This document shows, piece after piece, positions 1 through 11,105 of a DNA stretch of 64,000 nt; positions within the stretch are counted from its first letter, which is position 1; each line of letters begins with the position of its first letter. The position numbers were made by a program, and so were the translations under genes. The notes below the pieces were generated by a model. The model was not told where the DNA came from. It worked only from the letters and a program-made list of their open reading frames with translations, and ran no database searches. The DNA lies in the NCBI RefSeq assembly GCF_015223435.1, contig NZ_VHKO01000014.1, forward strand, positions 1-64,000. The letters are read 5' to 3'. This DNA is from Vibrio hibernica. Lineage in GTDB: Bacteria; Pseudomonadota; Gammaproteobacteria; Enterobacterales; Vibrionaceae.

Positions 1-153
1 CATAATAGAGCATCGTTTTCTATTCTGGCTGTAATAACAAATAGGTAAGATTAATCGACTGGGCAAATGATGTAATGGAATAGAGAACAATAGAATGATG
101 CCAACAATATCAAATGAAGCCGACATTTAATGAATATTTTTTCATCAAAAACC

Positions 154-183
154 TTGACGCCACCAAGGTAAATGCGGTACTAA
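154..183 (+). promoter_or_regulatory. Candidate promoter of the leu leader/operon
   Basis: A TTGACG -35-like hexamer at 154-159 is followed after 18 bp by TACTAA at 178-183. It lies about 30 bp upstream of the leuL start, where the operon promoter is expected. The -10 match is imperfect, so the assignment is tentative. Positions 1-153 contain no gene or regulatory site that I can support. Confidence 0.4.
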
Positions 184-213
184 TTTAGACACTAACTATG
201 TGGAAGAAAATAA

Positions 214-276
214 ATGACTAAAAATGTTTCAACTCTACTCAACCTCCTCCTTATCGTGAATAAATCGCGCGGGTAG
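214..276 (+). CDS. leuL: leu operon leader peptide
   Basis: This 20-residue ORF starts at an ATG preceded by GGAAG at 202-206. Residues 8-13 read LLNLLL, so five of six codons are leucine codons. It is followed by a strong terminator hairpin at 309-340 and then leuA. This is the classic arrangement for attenuation: when charged tRNA-Leu is scarce, the ribosome stalls on the leucine codons and an antiterminator forms, letting transcription enter leuABCD. The leucine run and position are read directly from the sequence. The attenuation mechanism is inferred from the enterobacterial leu operon. The competing antiterminator stem was not modelled. Confidence 0.85.
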   Translation: MTKNVSTLLNLLLIVNKSRG

Positions 277-308
277 GCAGTGGACGAAACATACCACATA
301 AGAATTCC

Positions 309-340
309 AAAAAAGCCCGCATTATCATGCGGGCTTTTTT
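309..340 (+). terminator. leu attenuator (intrinsic terminator)
   Basis: A 14-bp perfect stem (arms 309-322 and 327-340, GC core GCCCGC/GCGGGC) has a 4-nt loop and ends in six T residues. It lies between leuL and leuA, so it is most likely the regulated attenuator of the leucine operon. Confidence 0.85.
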
Positions 341-414
341 ATTGCATTTAGCTCACCAAAGCTAAATATTTAAATCGCGTTGGATCGCGTACTTAACACC
401 AAAAGGAAGCCACT

Positions 415-1965
415 ATGAATGATCAAGTAATTATATTCGACACCACTTTACGCGATGGTGAACAAGCACTTTCAGCCAGCCTAACGGTGAAAGAAAAACT
501 GCAAATTGCTTATGCACTGGAACGCTTAGGTGTTGATGTGATTGAGGCTGGCTTCCCTATTTCCTCTCCTGGTGATTTTGAATCCGTTCAAACGATCGCT
601 AAAAACATCAAACACAGCCGTATTTGTGCCCTATCTCGCGCCGTAGAAAAAGATATCGATGTTGCAGCAGAAGCTCTAAAAGTCGCCGAAGCATTCCGAA
701 TTCATACCTTTATTTCAACCTCAACGATTCACGTCCAAGACAAACTTCGCCGTAGTTATGATGATGTAGTTGAGATGGCTGTTCGCTCTGTTACTCGTGC
801 TCGAAAATACACCGATGATGTTGAATTTTCTTGTGAAGATGCTGGCCGTACTCCTATCGATAACCTATGCCGTATTGTTGAAGCTGCAATTAATGCAGGC
901 GCAACCACGGTCAATATTCCAGATACAGTCGGCTACACTTTAGCTAACGAATTCGGCGGCATTATCGCCACTTTATTTAACCGTGTACCAAACATTGATA
1001 AAGCGATTATCTCAGTTCACTGTCACGATGATTTAGGCATGTCCGTAGCAAACTCCATGGCAGCAATTCAAGCGGGTGCTCGTCAGGTTGAAGGAACGAT
1101 TAACGGGATTGGTGAGCGCGCCGGTAACTGTGCGCTTGAAGAAATTGCCATGGTGATTAAAACCCGTGGTGACTTCTTAGGTGTGAATACAGGACTTAAA
1201 TACGATGAAATTCACCGTACCAGTAAGCTTGTTAGTCAGCTTTGTAATATGCCGATTCAAAGTAACAAGGCGATTGTGGGCGCCAATGCCTTTAGCCACT
1301 CCTCTGGTATTCACCAAGATGGCATGCTAAAAAATAAAAATACCTATGAGATCATGACACCGGAATCTATTGGCCTTAAAAACCAAGCGTTGAATCTAAC
1401 CAGTCGTTCGGGTCGCGCGGCAGTGAAAAGCCATATGGATACCATGGGTTACAAGGATTCAGATTACAATCTAAATACTTTGTATGAAGACTTCTTGAAA
1501 CTTGCGGATCGCAAAGGACAAGTATTTGATTACGACTTGGAATCTCTAATGCATTTTGCCAACTTGCGTGATGAGGACGACTACTTTAAGTTGAACTACT
1601 TAAGTGTCCAATCTGGCAGTGTGATGGCGACCACCAGCATTAAATTATTGTGTGGCGATGAAGAAAAATGCGAAGCGGCTGTCGGTAATGGTCCAGTTGA
1701 TGCTCTATACCAATGCATCTATAAGTTAACAGGTTATGACATCGTGCTAGATAAATTCGACCTAACCGCTAAAGGTGAAGGGGAAGATGGCTTAGGTCAA
1801 GCCGATATTATTGCCAATTACAAAGGCCGTAAATATCATGGTACTGGTTTAGCGACCGATATCGTTGAAGCTTCAGGTCAAGCACTGCTTCATGTTATTA
1901 ATAGCATTCATCGCGCCGATCAAATCGCAGAAATCAAACAATCAAAAAGAATGGAAACCGTATAA
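415..1965 (+). CDS. leuA: 2-isopropylmalate synthase
   Basis: LeuA condenses acetyl-CoA with 2-oxoisovalerate, the first committed step of leucine synthesis in the cytoplasm. The 516-residue protein has the HMGL-like TIM barrel with the catalytic DTTLRDGEQ motif at residues 9-17 and the metal-binding HCH at 202-204. [11 protein letters not shown] follows, and the last ~130 residues form the LeuA dimer/allosteric domain that binds leucine for feedback control. The ATG is preceded by AAGGAAG. The gene is the first structural gene of leuABCD behind the leuL attenuator. Unusually, 211 bp carrying an ERIC element separate it from leuB. Confidence 0.97.
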   Translation: MNDQVIIFDTTLRDGEQALSASLTVKEKLQIAYALERLGVDVIEAGFPISSPGDFESVQTIAKNIKHSRICALSRAVEKDIDVAAEALKVAEAFRIHTFISTSTIHVQDKLRRSYDDVVEMAVRSVTRARKYTDDVEFSCEDAGRTPIDNLCRIVEAAINAGATTVNIPDTVGYTLANEFGGIIATLFNRVPNIDKAIISVHCHDDLGMSVANSMAAIQAGARQVEGTINGIGERAGNCALEEIAMVIKTRGDFLGVNTGLKYDEIHRTSKLVSQLCNMPIQSNKAIVGANAFSHSSGIHQDGMLKNKNTYEIMTPESIGLKNQALNLTSRSGRAAVKSHMDTMGYKDSDYNLNTLYEDFLKLADRKGQVFDYDLESLMHFANLRDEDDYFKLNYLSVQSGSVMATTSIKLLCGDEEKCEAAVGNGPVDALYQCIYKLTGYDIVLDKFDLTAKGEGEDGLGQADIIANYKGRKYHGTGLATDIVEASGQALLHVINSIHRADQIAEIKQSKRMETV

Positions 1966-2022
1966 CCCAACCTTTAGAGCAAGTGATACAACTATCACTT
2001 AATCTAGTTTATCGGTTAATTT

Positions 2023-2150
2023 TATACTCAAAGTAATTGGCGTTACAGTGAGGCGACAAGAGAACGAAGCCCCATGAGCATAGCTTGCCTATGTAACAGG
2101 GGTGAGTAAACGTAGTCAACAAAACTGTATCTTCAAGTACGAAGAGTATA
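2023..2150. repeat. ERIC-type intergenic repeat (IRU)
   Basis: The 128-bp element is bounded by inverted termini TATACTC (2023-2029) and GAGTATA (2144-2150). Its core, including GGCGACAAG, a CCCCATGAGCATAG block and GGGGTGAG, matches the Vibrio form of the enterobacterial repetitive intergenic consensus as I know it. The near-palindromic sequence would fold into a long hairpin in the leuA-leuB mRNA. ERICs are non-coding, nonautonomous repeats. I found no second copy in this window. Confidence 0.8.
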
Positions 2151-2161
2151 CATAATTTTAA

Positions 2162-3271
<1,110 letters not shown>

Positions 3272-3290
3272 GCACGAGCAGGTAGAAGCA

Positions 3291-4745
3291 ATGTCAAAAT
3301 CTACGTCTTTATCAAAAACACTATACGAAAAAGTCTACGATGCTCATGTGGCAGTAGCAGCGGAAGGTGAAACACCTATTCTGTATATTGATCGCCATTT
3401 AGTACATGAAGTCACTTCACCGCAAGCTTTTGATGGTTTGCGTGAGAAAGGTCGCCCGGTACGTCAAGTAAGCAAAACGTTTGCCACGATGGATCACAAC
3501 GTGTCCACCACCACCAAAGACATTAATGCATCAGGTGAAATGGCACGAATTCAAATGCAAACCCTAATGCAGAACTGCCTAGAATTTGGCGTTACCCTTT
3601 ATGATTTAAACCATAAATACCAAGGTATCGTGCATGTTATGGGACCGGAGCTTGGGATAACCTTGCCAGGTATGACCATTGTTTGTGGTGACTCTCACAC
3701 TGCCACCCACGGCGCATTTGGATCCCTTGCTTTTGGTATTGGAACGTCTGAAGTTGAACATGTCTTGGCGACTCAAACGCTAAAACAAGCGAAAGCCAAA
3801 ACCATGAAGATCGAAGTTAAAGGCAAAGTCGCCGACGGCATTACCGCGAAAGATATTGTACTCGCGATCATTGGAAAAACTACAGCTGCTGGCGGTACTG
3901 GTTATGTGGTCGAATTCTGCGGTGAAGCCATTACCGACCTTTCGATGGAAGGCCGCATGACAGTTTGTAACATGGCGATCGAACTTGGCGCTAAAGCAGG
4001 CCTTATCGCTCCCGATCAAACTACATTTGACTATGTTCAAGGTAAAAAATTCTCACCAAAAGGCGCAGAATTTGATGCTGCGGTTGAATATTGGAAAACA
4101 CTTCCATCCGATGCCGATGCGAAATTTGATGCAGTTGTCACATTAGACGCATCCGAAATCACTCCACAAGTAACTTGGGGTACCAACCCTGGTCAAGTAA
4201 TGTCGGTCGACGGCATTATTCCTGCTCCAGAGAGTTTCTCAGATCCTGTAGAACAAAGCTCGGCTAAAAAAGCACTAGCTTACATGGGATTAGAAGCCGG
4301 TAAGAAATTGTCTGATTACAGTGTCGATAAAGTATTTGTTGGCTCTTGTACCAATTCTCGCATTGAAGATATGCGCGCTGCCGCTGCGGTAGTAATAGCT
4401 GCCAATGGCAAGAAAGTGGCTGCCAATGTACAAGCTTTGATCGTTCCGGGTTCTGAACAAGTAAAAGCTCAAGCTGAAGCTGAAGGTTTGGATAAAATTT
4501 TCATCGATGCTGGCTTTGAATGGCGTTTGCCGGGTTGCTCTATGTGCCTTGCGATGAACAATGACCGCTTAGGGCCTCAAGAGCGTTGTGCCTCCACCAG
4601 CAACCGTAACTTTGAAGGTCGCCAAGGTCGTGATGGTCGTACTCACTTAGTGAGCCCTGCCATGGCTGCGGCCGCCGCGATCGCTGGCCATTTTGTTGAT
4701 ATTCGCCAATTCAACTTATCGTCACAAACAGAAAAAACACAATAA
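3291..4745 (+). CDS. leuC: 3-isopropylmalate dehydratase, large subunit
   Basis: LeuC and LeuD form isopropylmalate isomerase, which interconverts 2- and 3-isopropylmalate. LeuC is an aconitase-family [4Fe-4S] protein. The cluster ligands are in [11 protein letters not shown] (about residue 350) and PGCSMC (about residue 410). I place the start at ATG 3291, giving [15 protein letters not shown] and 484 residues. The frame is open further upstream into leuB, but that extension is unrelated to the family. The gene is followed after 10 bp by leuD with its own TAAGGAG. Confidence 0.97.
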   Translation: MSKSTSLSKTLYEKVYDAHVAVAAEGETPILYIDRHLVHEVTSPQAFDGLREKGRPVRQVSKTFATMDHNVSTTTKDINASGEMARIQMQTLMQNCLEFGVTLYDLNHKYQGIVHVMGPELGITLPGMTIVCGDSHTATHGAFGSLAFGIGTSEVEHVLATQTLKQAKAKTMKIEVKGKVADGITAKDIVLAIIGKTTAAGGTGYVVEFCGEAITDLSMEGRMTVCNMAIELGAKAGLIAPDQTTFDYVQGKKFSPKGAEFDAAVEYWKTLPSDADAKFDAVVTLDASEITPQVTWGTNPGQVMSVDGIIPAPESFSDPVEQSSAKKALAYMGLEAGKKLSDYSVDKVFVGSCTNSRIEDMRAAAAVVIAANGKKVAANVQALIVPGSEQVKAQAEAEGLDKIFIDAGFEWRLPGCSMCLAMNNDRLGPQERCASTSNRNFEGRQGRDGRTHLVSPAMAAAAAIAGHFVDIRQFNLSSQTEKTQ

Positions 4746-4755
4746 GGAGCACACT

Positions 4756-5361
4756 ATGTCACAAGGATTTCAAAAACATACCGGCTTAGTGGTTCCATTG
4801 GATATTGCTAATATTGATACCGATGCAATCATCCCAAAACAGTTTCTACAAAAAGTGACTCGTACTGGATTTGGTCAACACTTATTCAATGATTGGCGTT
4901 TCTTAGATGATGCAGGGCAACAACCAAACCCTGAATTCATTATGAACAAACCTCGTTATCAAGGCGCGAGCATTTTGCTATCACGTGAAAACTTTGGTTG
5001 TGGTTCATCACGTGAGCATGCTCCTTGGGCTCTGGCGGATTACGGTATTCAAGTAATGATCGCACCAAGTTTTGCGGATATTTTCTATGGTAACTCGATC
5101 AATAATCAGCTTGTGCCAGTAAGATTAAGCGAAAGCGAAGTTGATGAACTATTCCAATTTGTTGAAGCCAATGAAGGTGCACAAATCACCGTTGATTTAG
5201 AAGCTATGAGCGTATCCGCTAACGGAAAAACCTACTCGTTTGAAATTGACGAATTCCGTCGCCATTGTTTATTAAATGGTTTGGATAATATCGGCTTAAC
5301 TTTGCAACACGCCGATAAAATCACGGAATTTGAAAATAACATTCCCAGCTTTTTGAGATAA
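4756..5361 (+). CDS. leuD: 3-isopropylmalate dehydratase, small subunit
   Basis: This is the swivel-domain subunit of isopropylmalate isomerase, partner of LeuC. The ATG at 4756 follows TAAGGAG with good spacing and gives [16 protein letters not shown] and 201 residues, the usual LeuD length. An in-frame upstream extension overlapping leuC is rejected. The [12 protein letters not shown] motif and the [13 protein letters not shown] substrate loop are present. It is the last gene of the operon and a terminator-like hairpin follows. Confidence 0.97.
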   Translation: MSQGFQKHTGLVVPLDIANIDTDAIIPKQFLQKVTRTGFGQHLFNDWRFLDDAGQQPNPEFIMNKPRYQGASILLSRENFGCGSSREHAPWALADYGIQVMIAPSFADIFYGNSINNQLVPVRLSESEVDELFQFVEANEGAQITVDLEAMSVSANGKTYSFEIDEFRRHCLLNGLDNIGLTLQHADKITEFENNIPSFLR

Positions 5362-5380
5362 TAGAAGTCGTACTCATTAT

Positions 5381-5435
5381 AAAATCCTAGTATTTAAATC
5401 AGCATTAGCTGACTAATTAAATATTAGGATTTTTT
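5381..5435 (+). terminator. Terminator of the leu operon
   Basis: The arms AAAATCCTAGTATTTAA (5381-5397) and its near complement ending at 5430 enclose a smaller inner hairpin. The structure ends in six T residues and lies 19 bp after the leuD stop. The stem is AT-rich and has one mismatch. Confidence 0.65.
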
Positions 5436-5496
5436 ATGAAAGATCCATTGCGCTTTATTGGTCTATCTTTACAGTAATCATCAATGAAGGCTTACC

Positions 5497-6282
5497 ATGT
5501 ACCGACTCACGCTTTTACTACTTTCTCTTTTTTCTTTTAGCTCTTTTTCGGCGCCCAAATCTGAGCTTTGGCCTTATTGGAATGCCAGCAACGAAAACAG
5601 CACTCAAGTTATCGATCATTCCGCATGGCAAAATATTCTCGATCATAACCTCGTTACCGAGGGTGAAAACCACTTATTTCGTTATGCCACCATTAATGAT
5701 GAAGACAAACAAATTCTGAATCAATACCTGCAATCTTTGGCCAAGTTAGATCCGCGCCGACTGAACAGACAAGAACAATTTGCCTATTGGATCAATCTAT
5801 ACAATGCGTTAACTGTAAAACTTATTATTGATAATTATCCGATAGAATCGATCACTAAGCTTGGTGGTTTATTTTCATTTGGTCCTTGGAATGAAAAGGT
5901 CATATCAATCAATACTGTTTCTTTAACACTCAATGATATTGAACACCGAATTTTACGCCCTATCTGGAAAGATCGACGTATTCATTATGCGGTGAACTGT
6001 GCCAGCTTAGGTTGCCCGAACTTATCCAGTCAGGCTTTTACTGCGAAAAATACCGAAGCCTTGTTAACTCAGTCAGAGCATGAATTCATCAATAGTAAAA
6101 AAGGTGTCATTATTTCCAGCAACGATCAGTTAACTCTATCTTCAATTTATGATTGGTATGCGACTGATTTTGGAGGAGAAAAAGGAGTATTGAACTATTT
6201 ATCTCACTTTAAACCAGAAATAAAGCAGATAAACAAAAAGCCCAGCTACGATTATAACTGGGCTTTAAACGAGAATAGATAG
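5497..6282 (+). CDS. Exported DUF547 protein
   Basis: The 261-residue protein begins with a Sec signal peptide (MYRLTLLLLSLFSFSSFSA), so it is probably periplasmic. The mature part is a DUF547 domain, recognisable from FAYWINLYNALTVKLIIDNYP-type sequence around residues 90-120 and the conserved CASLGCPNLS near residue 170. The molecular function of this family is not established; the Cys-rich CASLGCP loop suggests a catalytic or redox site, but that is only inference. It stands alone after the leu terminator and converges on djlA. The 3' end of this gene contains the djlA terminator on the opposite strand. Confidence 0.85.
   Translation: MYRLTLLLLSLFSFSSFSAPKSELWPYWNASNENSTQVIDHSAWQNILDHNLVTEGENHLFRYATINDEDKQILNQYLQSLAKLDPRRLNRQEQFAYWINLYNALTVKLIIDNYPIESITKLGGLFSFGPWNEKVISINTVSLTLNDIEHRILRPIWKDRRIHYAVNCASLGCPNLSSQAFTAKNTEALLTQSEHEFINSKKGVIISSNDQLTLSSIYDWYATDFGGEKGVLNYLSHFKPEIKQINKKPSYDYNWALNENR
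6231..6266 (-). terminator. Terminator of djlA, inside the DUF547 coding end
   Basis: A perfect 9-bp stem (arms 6237-6245 and 6258-6266, AAAGCCCAG/CTGGGCTTT) has a 12-nt loop. Read on the minus strand, it is followed by TTTTTGTTT, the layout of an intrinsic terminator for djlA. It lies wholly within the last codons of the convergent DUF547 gene. On the plus strand no T run follows. Confidence 0.7.
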
Positions 6283-6302
6283 AACTACCAAGTGCTATTT
6301 CT

Positions 6303-7148
6303 TTACTTAAATCCTTTCTCTTTTTTGATAAGGTCATAAGCACTTTGAATTTCTTGCGCTTTTTGCTTAGCAACTTCCATCATTTCCGTAGGTAAACCTT
6401 TAGCCACCAATTTATCAGGATGATGTTCATTCATTAATTTACGGTGTGCACGCTTAATGGTTTTTGCATCTGCATCTTTATCAACACCTAATAAGTCATA
6501 AGCATCGTTAAGTTGTGATGCTGACGTTTTTTGCTGCCATTGTCCGCCAGATTGCTGACCTTGCTGCTGATATCCACCAAAACCACCGCCTTGCTGAAAA
6601 CGAAATGCAGCTTCTTGCATACGTAAACGCTGTTGTAAATATTGAGCCGTAAATCCTAATTCTTGCGCTACCGTTTGCAGGACTTGTATTTCACTAGGGT
6701 GTAATTCACCATCAGCAAAAGCCGCTGAAATTTGCAACTCAAGGAAAAACTGCAACAAGTCACGTCGGCGACCCGCTGAAAAACGCACTTTACGTAACGT
6801 ATCATGCAAAGGGAACCCTGACTCTTTACCTTGACGAAAAGCTTCTTGAGCGATCTTTTTTTGCTCCGGAGACAGATTCATTCGATCCATCATCACTGTC
6901 GCAAGTTGAATTTCTTGCTGTGTCACCTGCCCTTTAGCTTTAGCAACATGTCCCATTACCGCATAAGCAGCCTGAAAAAACTCCGTTTGCCTTTCCGCTT
7001 GTGATGCCCCGGAGCCAAATGCAGATTGGAATCCACGCTGATTTCTTCGCGCTTTATCAAATTGATGCCCAATAAAGCAACCAATAATAGCGCCGGGAAT
7101 AGCACCTATCATTGAACCAAACAAAATACCCAGTAATTTACCTATCAT
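6303..7148 (-). CDS. djlA: Membrane-anchored co-chaperone DjlA
   Basis: DjlA is a J-domain protein anchored to the inner membrane that stimulates DnaK. In E. coli it affects Rcs signalling. The 281-residue protein has a single Gly-rich N-terminal membrane segment (about residues 4-28, IGKLLGILFGSMIGAIPGAI), a TerB-like helical domain (about 50-185), a Gln/Gly-rich linker and a C-terminal J domain with HPD in NEHHPDKL. This order is the DjlA type. The gene is divergent from lptD, as in E. coli. The 269-bp spacer is AT-rich and shows no promoter I can name. Confidence 0.95.
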   Translation of the reverse strand: MIGKLLGILFGSMIGAIPGAIIGCFIGHQFDKARRNQRGFQSAFGSGASQAERQTEFFQAAYAVMGHVAKAKGQVTQQEIQLATVMMDRMNLSPEQKKIAQEAFRQGKESGFPLHDTLRKVRFSAGRRRDLLQFFLELQISAAFADGELHPSEIQVLQTVAQELGFTAQYLQQRLRMQEAAFRFQQGGGFGGYQQQGQQSGGQWQQKTSASQLNDAYDLLGVDKDADAKTIKRAHRKLMNEHHPDKLVAKGLPTEMMEVAKQKAQEIQSAYDLIKKEKGFK

Positions 7149-7417
7149 CTAGTTACCTAATTCTCCAAACTATGAATTTTTATTCTTAACTATTGTCTGT
7201 ATAGTGTCGATGAGCTTTAAAACCCCTCTTAGGGATAATTTTTACCATACTCAACTTACAATCTTAATGTTATAAAACGTGTCTTTTATCTAGTTGAACA
7301 ATGTATATTAAAGCCGTTTACCTATATGATATAGAAATCTTTATACAGTTCGTCTTATTTCTGAAAATTTCTAAAAAAAACAATATTAACTAAAGTTTCA
7401 CAGGACTATTTTACTCA

Positions 7418-9727
7418 ATGTTTCGAATTTCTCGCACTTTTCTTGCCACTCTTATTAGTGCTGCCTTCCTACCTTCTGCTTTCGCCGACGAAAGTAGTAG
7501 TGATAGTGCGCAAGAAGAAATAACCGCTCCTGTAGAGCAATGTATAGCGCCAGATGCAAATAAAGCAGATCAATCCAACATCCCTGTGAACATTCAAGCG
7601 GATAATGTTACCACTCAAGGACAAAACCAAGCTATCTACTCCGGTGATGTAGTTGTCACCCAGGGCCATAAAACCATCACTGCCGATAAAGTAACGATTA
7701 ATCAATCGAACAATACCGCCATCGCTGATGGCAATGTTCAAACCAATGATGGCCAAATAAAATCGACATCAAAAAAAGTCAACTCGGATCTCATTGGTAA
7801 TCGCATTGAATTGTATGATACTCAGTTTAAATTACTGTGCCAAAGTGCTCGTGGTGATGCAGCTTATATATTAAAAGACGGACAAGCCATTTATACAATG
7901 CAAGATGGCACACTAACAACTTGTCCTGAAGATAACAAATCTTGGCGTGTAAAAGCGACCGATATTGATATTGATAATAATGAAGAAGAAGCGACATTTT
8001 ATAATACTCGCTTTGAAATTCTCGATGTGCCTGTATTTTACTGGCCTTATATTACGGTACCAATCGGCAAGAAACGTAAAACCGGTTTCCTTTACCCAAA
8101 TGGTGCCTATGACACTAAAAATGGCTTGGAAGTCAATATCCCAATCTATTTTAACCTTGCTCCAAACTACGATCTCACCACCACCGTTAACTACATGCAA
8201 AAGCGTGGTACTCAATTAGAGAATAACTTCCGTTACCTTACTGATGGGTTCGGATCAGGCTCTGTCGCTTTTGAATATTTAAATGAAGATGATCTCTATT
8301 CAGACAAAGGACATCGTTGGGGTGTTAACTGGCAACATGAAGGCATCTACAAGCGTAACTGGAAATTTTCTGTCGATTACGCCAAAGTCAGTGACAAAAC
8401 TTATCTTGATGATTTAGATTCAAATATTGGTGAACGTGAAGACGGCCAATTAAATCAAATGGGTGAGATTAGCTATCGTACTGATTATTCTGATACCACA
8501 TTGAAAGTTCGCAACTTCCAAGTCCTCACAACTGCAACACCTTACCGTTTAATGCCTCAACTTGGCTTTAAGTATTATCGCCCAAGTGTTATTCCTAATG
8601 TCGATTTTGAATGGGATAGCCATATCAGTAAGTTTGAGACTGATAATAGTGAATTACCCGACGCCACACGTGTGCACGTAGAACCGGGAATCGTTCTTCC
8701 GTTGTCAGCGCCTTGGGGTCAGTTAACCTCTGAAGCTAAAGTTATGTACACCTACTACGATCAAGATTTAAAAGATGGTGACGTATCAAATACTAATTTA
8801 AAAGAAAACGCTCAACGAGTGGTGCCAGAGTTTCGTATTAATGGTTCATTGTATATGGACAGTAACGAGAAGTTTTTTGGTGATTATACCCAAACCATAG
8901 AACCAAGATTACAGTACCTATATATACCAAAAGTGAATCAAGAGGATATATATGATGGCTACGACACGACATTAATGCAGCAAGATTATTACGGCCTATT
9001 CCGTGATATGAAGTACAGCAGTGTGGATTATATCGCACCATCAAACCAAGTAAGTTATGGTGCAACCTCTCGTTTTTACGATCAAGACTTTAAAGAACGT
9101 TTTAATATTTCGGTTGGCCAGATTGTCTATTTGGATCCCAACGAAAATGAAAATTCAGACGAGCACTTATCCGCTTGGGCATTAGAAAATGAATGGAATA
9201 TTAGTGATAAATGGCAATATAAGGGTGGCATTCAATACGACACAAACCTATCAAATTTACAGCAAGCCAATAGCACTATTGAATATAAGCTGCCAACGGG
9301 TTACACCCAACTAAACTACCGTTACACATCAAAAGAATATATTGAAACTAGTGCACCTAACATTGGCGATCGTTTAGATACATACACCCGTGATGGTATC
9401 TCTCAACTTGGTATGTTAACTCAATTTAAAATAGTGGATCGTTGGGACTTCAATGCCAACTATTACCATGATTTAACTGAAAACCAAATGTTAGAAGGCT
9501 TGGTTGGCTTAACTTATAACGATGATTGCTGGTTCTTGGGCGTCACTTATTCTCGTCATATGATGTCGTCAGGCGATGTAAGAAACATTTATCCTGAACC
9601 AGGCCCTGAATATGAAGGCAAAATTAGCGTAAACTTTGGTATTAAAGGTTTAGGTACTTCGACAGGGTTAACTTATAGCGATGGTGATAACGCCTTGGGC
9701 TATGGCAGACCATTTAGCTTGAATTAA
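7418..9727 (+). CDS. lptD: LPS-assembly outer-membrane protein LptD
   Basis: LptD is the outer-membrane beta-barrel that, with lipoprotein LptE, inserts lipopolysaccharide into the outer leaflet. The 769-residue precursor has a signal peptide (cleavage near residue 23, AFA-DE), an N-terminal OstA/LptA-like periplasmic domain (about 55-165) and the C-terminal barrel ending in aromatic-rich strands. Four cysteines are present: C42, C141, C169 and C704. E. coli LptD has a Cys-Cys pair near the C-terminus; here that position reads DDCW, a single Cys. It heads the lptD-surA-pdxA-rsmA-apaG-apaH block found in enterobacteria. Confidence 0.96.
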   Translation: MFRISRTFLATLISAAFLPSAFADESSSDSAQEEITAPVEQCIAPDANKADQSNIPVNIQADNVTTQGQNQAIYSGDVVVTQGHKTITADKVTINQSNNTAIADGNVQTNDGQIKSTSKKVNSDLIGNRIELYDTQFKLLCQSARGDAAYILKDGQAIYTMQDGTLTTCPEDNKSWRVKATDIDIDNNEEEATFYNTRFEILDVPVFYWPYITVPIGKKRKTGFLYPNGAYDTKNGLEVNIPIYFNLAPNYDLTTTVNYMQKRGTQLENNFRYLTDGFGSGSVAFEYLNEDDLYSDKGHRWGVNWQHEGIYKRNWKFSVDYAKVSDKTYLDDLDSNIGEREDGQLNQMGEISYRTDYSDTTLKVRNFQVLTTATPYRLMPQLGFKYYRPSVIPNVDFEWDSHISKFETDNSELPDATRVHVEPGIVLPLSAPWGQLTSEAKVMYTYYDQDLKDGDVSNTNLKENAQRVVPEFRINGSLYMDSNEKFFGDYTQTIEPRLQYLYIPKVNQEDIYDGYDTTLMQQDYYGLFRDMKYSSVDYIAPSNQVSYGATSRFYDQDFKERFNISVGQIVYLDPNENENSDEHLSAWALENEWNISDKWQYKGGIQYDTNLSNLQQANSTIEYKLPTGYTQLNYRYTSKEYIETSAPNIGDRLDTYTRDGISQLGMLTQFKIVDRWDFNANYYHDLTENQMLEGLVGLTYNDDCWFLGVTYSRHMMSSGDVRNIYPEPGPEYEGKISVNFGIKGLGTSTGLTYSDGDNALGYGRPFSLN

Positions 9728-9753
9728 TAATCAATCAAACATATAAAATGAAT

Positions 9754-9783
9754 AAGCCAGCACCTCACTTTCTGGCTTCTCTT
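9754..9783 (+). terminator. Weak hairpin between lptD and surA
   Basis: A 7-bp stem AAGCCAG/CTGGCTT (9754-9760 and 9772-9778) is followed by CTCTTT. It could be a partial terminator or an mRNA end-protecting hairpin in the operon. The T run is interrupted. Confidence 0.4.
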
Positions 9784-9806
9784 TAAGTACTATTTTGGAC
9801 GTAATA

Positions 9807-11105
9807 ATGAAAAAATGGATCCCTGCGATATTAAGCTTATTCACATTAGGTATCGGTCATTCTGCTTTGGCTGCGCCACAAGAATTGAACCGAGTGATTG
9901 CTATTGTTAACATCGGTGTAATTTTACAAACTGATGTTGATAACGCGATGAAAACCGTCAAAGCGAATGCGGGTGAAAAAGGCTTACCTGATGAAAAAAT
10001 TCTCCAAGAGCAAGTACTAGAAAAACTGATCACTGACGAAATTCAACTTCAAGAAGCTCAAAAAATGGGTATTCAAATTGATGATGAACGCTTGGAGCAA
10101 GCAATAAAAAGTATCGCCAAAGATCATAATCAAACAATCGAAGAGCTCACTGCATCGGTCAAAAATGAAGGTCTGACTTATTCTATTTTTCGTGAACAGA
10201 TCCGTAAAGAGATGGCGATAAGTGAAGCGCGTAATGCTCAAGTGCGTCGTCGTATTAACGTCTCACCTTCAGAAGTCGAAACCTTAGCTGGATTATTAGC
10301 CGATCAAACTACCTCAACGGTTGAATATAAAATATCGCAACTGCAACTTAAATTTGGAGATGATAAACAAGCCACTGAAAAACAAGCAGAAGAATTAGTC
10401 GCGCGTTTGAAGCAAGGAGAGGACTTTTCAACACTTGCCTATACTTATTCAAAAGGACCTAAAGCATTAGAAGGTGGTGACTGGGGCTGGATGCGAAAAG
10501 AAGAAATGCCGACTATTTTTGCTGACCAAATCACCACGCAAGGAAAAGGCGCTATCATTGGTCCATTTCGTAGTGGCATAGGCTTTCATATCATGATGAT
10601 TGAAGATGTAAAAGGCCTTCAAACCGTTGCCGTTACAGAAGTGAATGCTCAACATATTTTAATCAAACCATCGATAATATTAAGTGATGAGGGTGCAAAA
10701 GAAGAACTTAACGATTTTATTGACGAAATAAAATCAGGTAAACGAACTTTTGGCCAGCTTGCCCAACAATACAGCCAAGACCCAGGCTCTGCTGTTGCTG
10801 ATGGAAAGCTGGGTTATCAAGCCTCCGATTCATACGCACCCGAATTTAAATACCAAGTTGATCATTTAGCTATTGGCCAAATCAGTGAGCCCTTCAAAAC
10901 GACTTATGGTTGGCATATTGTGAAAGTACTTGATCGCAGAACCGTAGATAGAACTGAATCATCAATGAAAAATAAGGCTTATCAAATACTGTTCAAACGT
11001 AAATTCAATGATGAAGCCGTCGCGTGGTTACAAGAAGTTCGAGCCGGCGCTTATGTTGAAATATTAGATGATAATGCAACCGGAGAAAATGACGATGCTA
11101 AATAG
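9807..11105 (+). CDS. surA: Periplasmic chaperone and peptidyl-prolyl isomerase SurA
   Basis: SurA escorts unfolded outer-membrane proteins, LptD among them, across the periplasm to the BAM complex. The chosen ATG at 9807 gives [22 protein letters not shown], a signal peptide. An in-frame TTG four codons upstream is less likely. The 432-residue protein has the SurA N-terminal domain (about 25-150), then two parvulin (PpiC) domains; the second starts near [12 protein letters not shown] short C-terminal segment completes it. pdxA overlaps its stop by 11 bp. Confidence 0.96.
   Translation: MKKWIPAILSLFTLGIGHSALAAPQELNRVIAIVNIGVILQTDVDNAMKTVKANAGEKGLPDEKILQEQVLEKLITDEIQLQEAQKMGIQIDDERLEQAIKSIAKDHNQTIEELTASVKNEGLTYSIFREQIRKEMAISEARNAQVRRRINVSPSEVETLAGLLADQTTSTVEYKISQLQLKFGDDKQATEKQAEELVARLKQGEDFSTLAYTYSKGPKALEGGDWGWMRKEEMPTIFADQITTQGKGAIIGPFRSGIGFHIMMIEDVKGLQTVAVTEVNAQHILIKPSIILSDEGAKEELNDFIDEIKSGKRTFGQLAQQYSQDPGSAVADGKLGYQASDSYAPEFKYQVDHLAIGQISEPFKTTYGWHIVKVLDRRTVDRTESSMKNKAYQILFKRKFNDEAVAWLQEVRAGAYVEILDDNATGENDDAK

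Noticed and set aside
5436..5477. 13-codon ORF after the leu terminator (MKDPLRFIGLSLQ)
   Set aside because: It starts within the terminator T run and has no Shine-Dalgarno or recognised homologue.
7149..7417. Possible sigma-E promoter before lptD
   Set aside because: lptD is controlled by RpoE in E. coli, but I found no GGAACTT with a spaced TCAAA in this gap.
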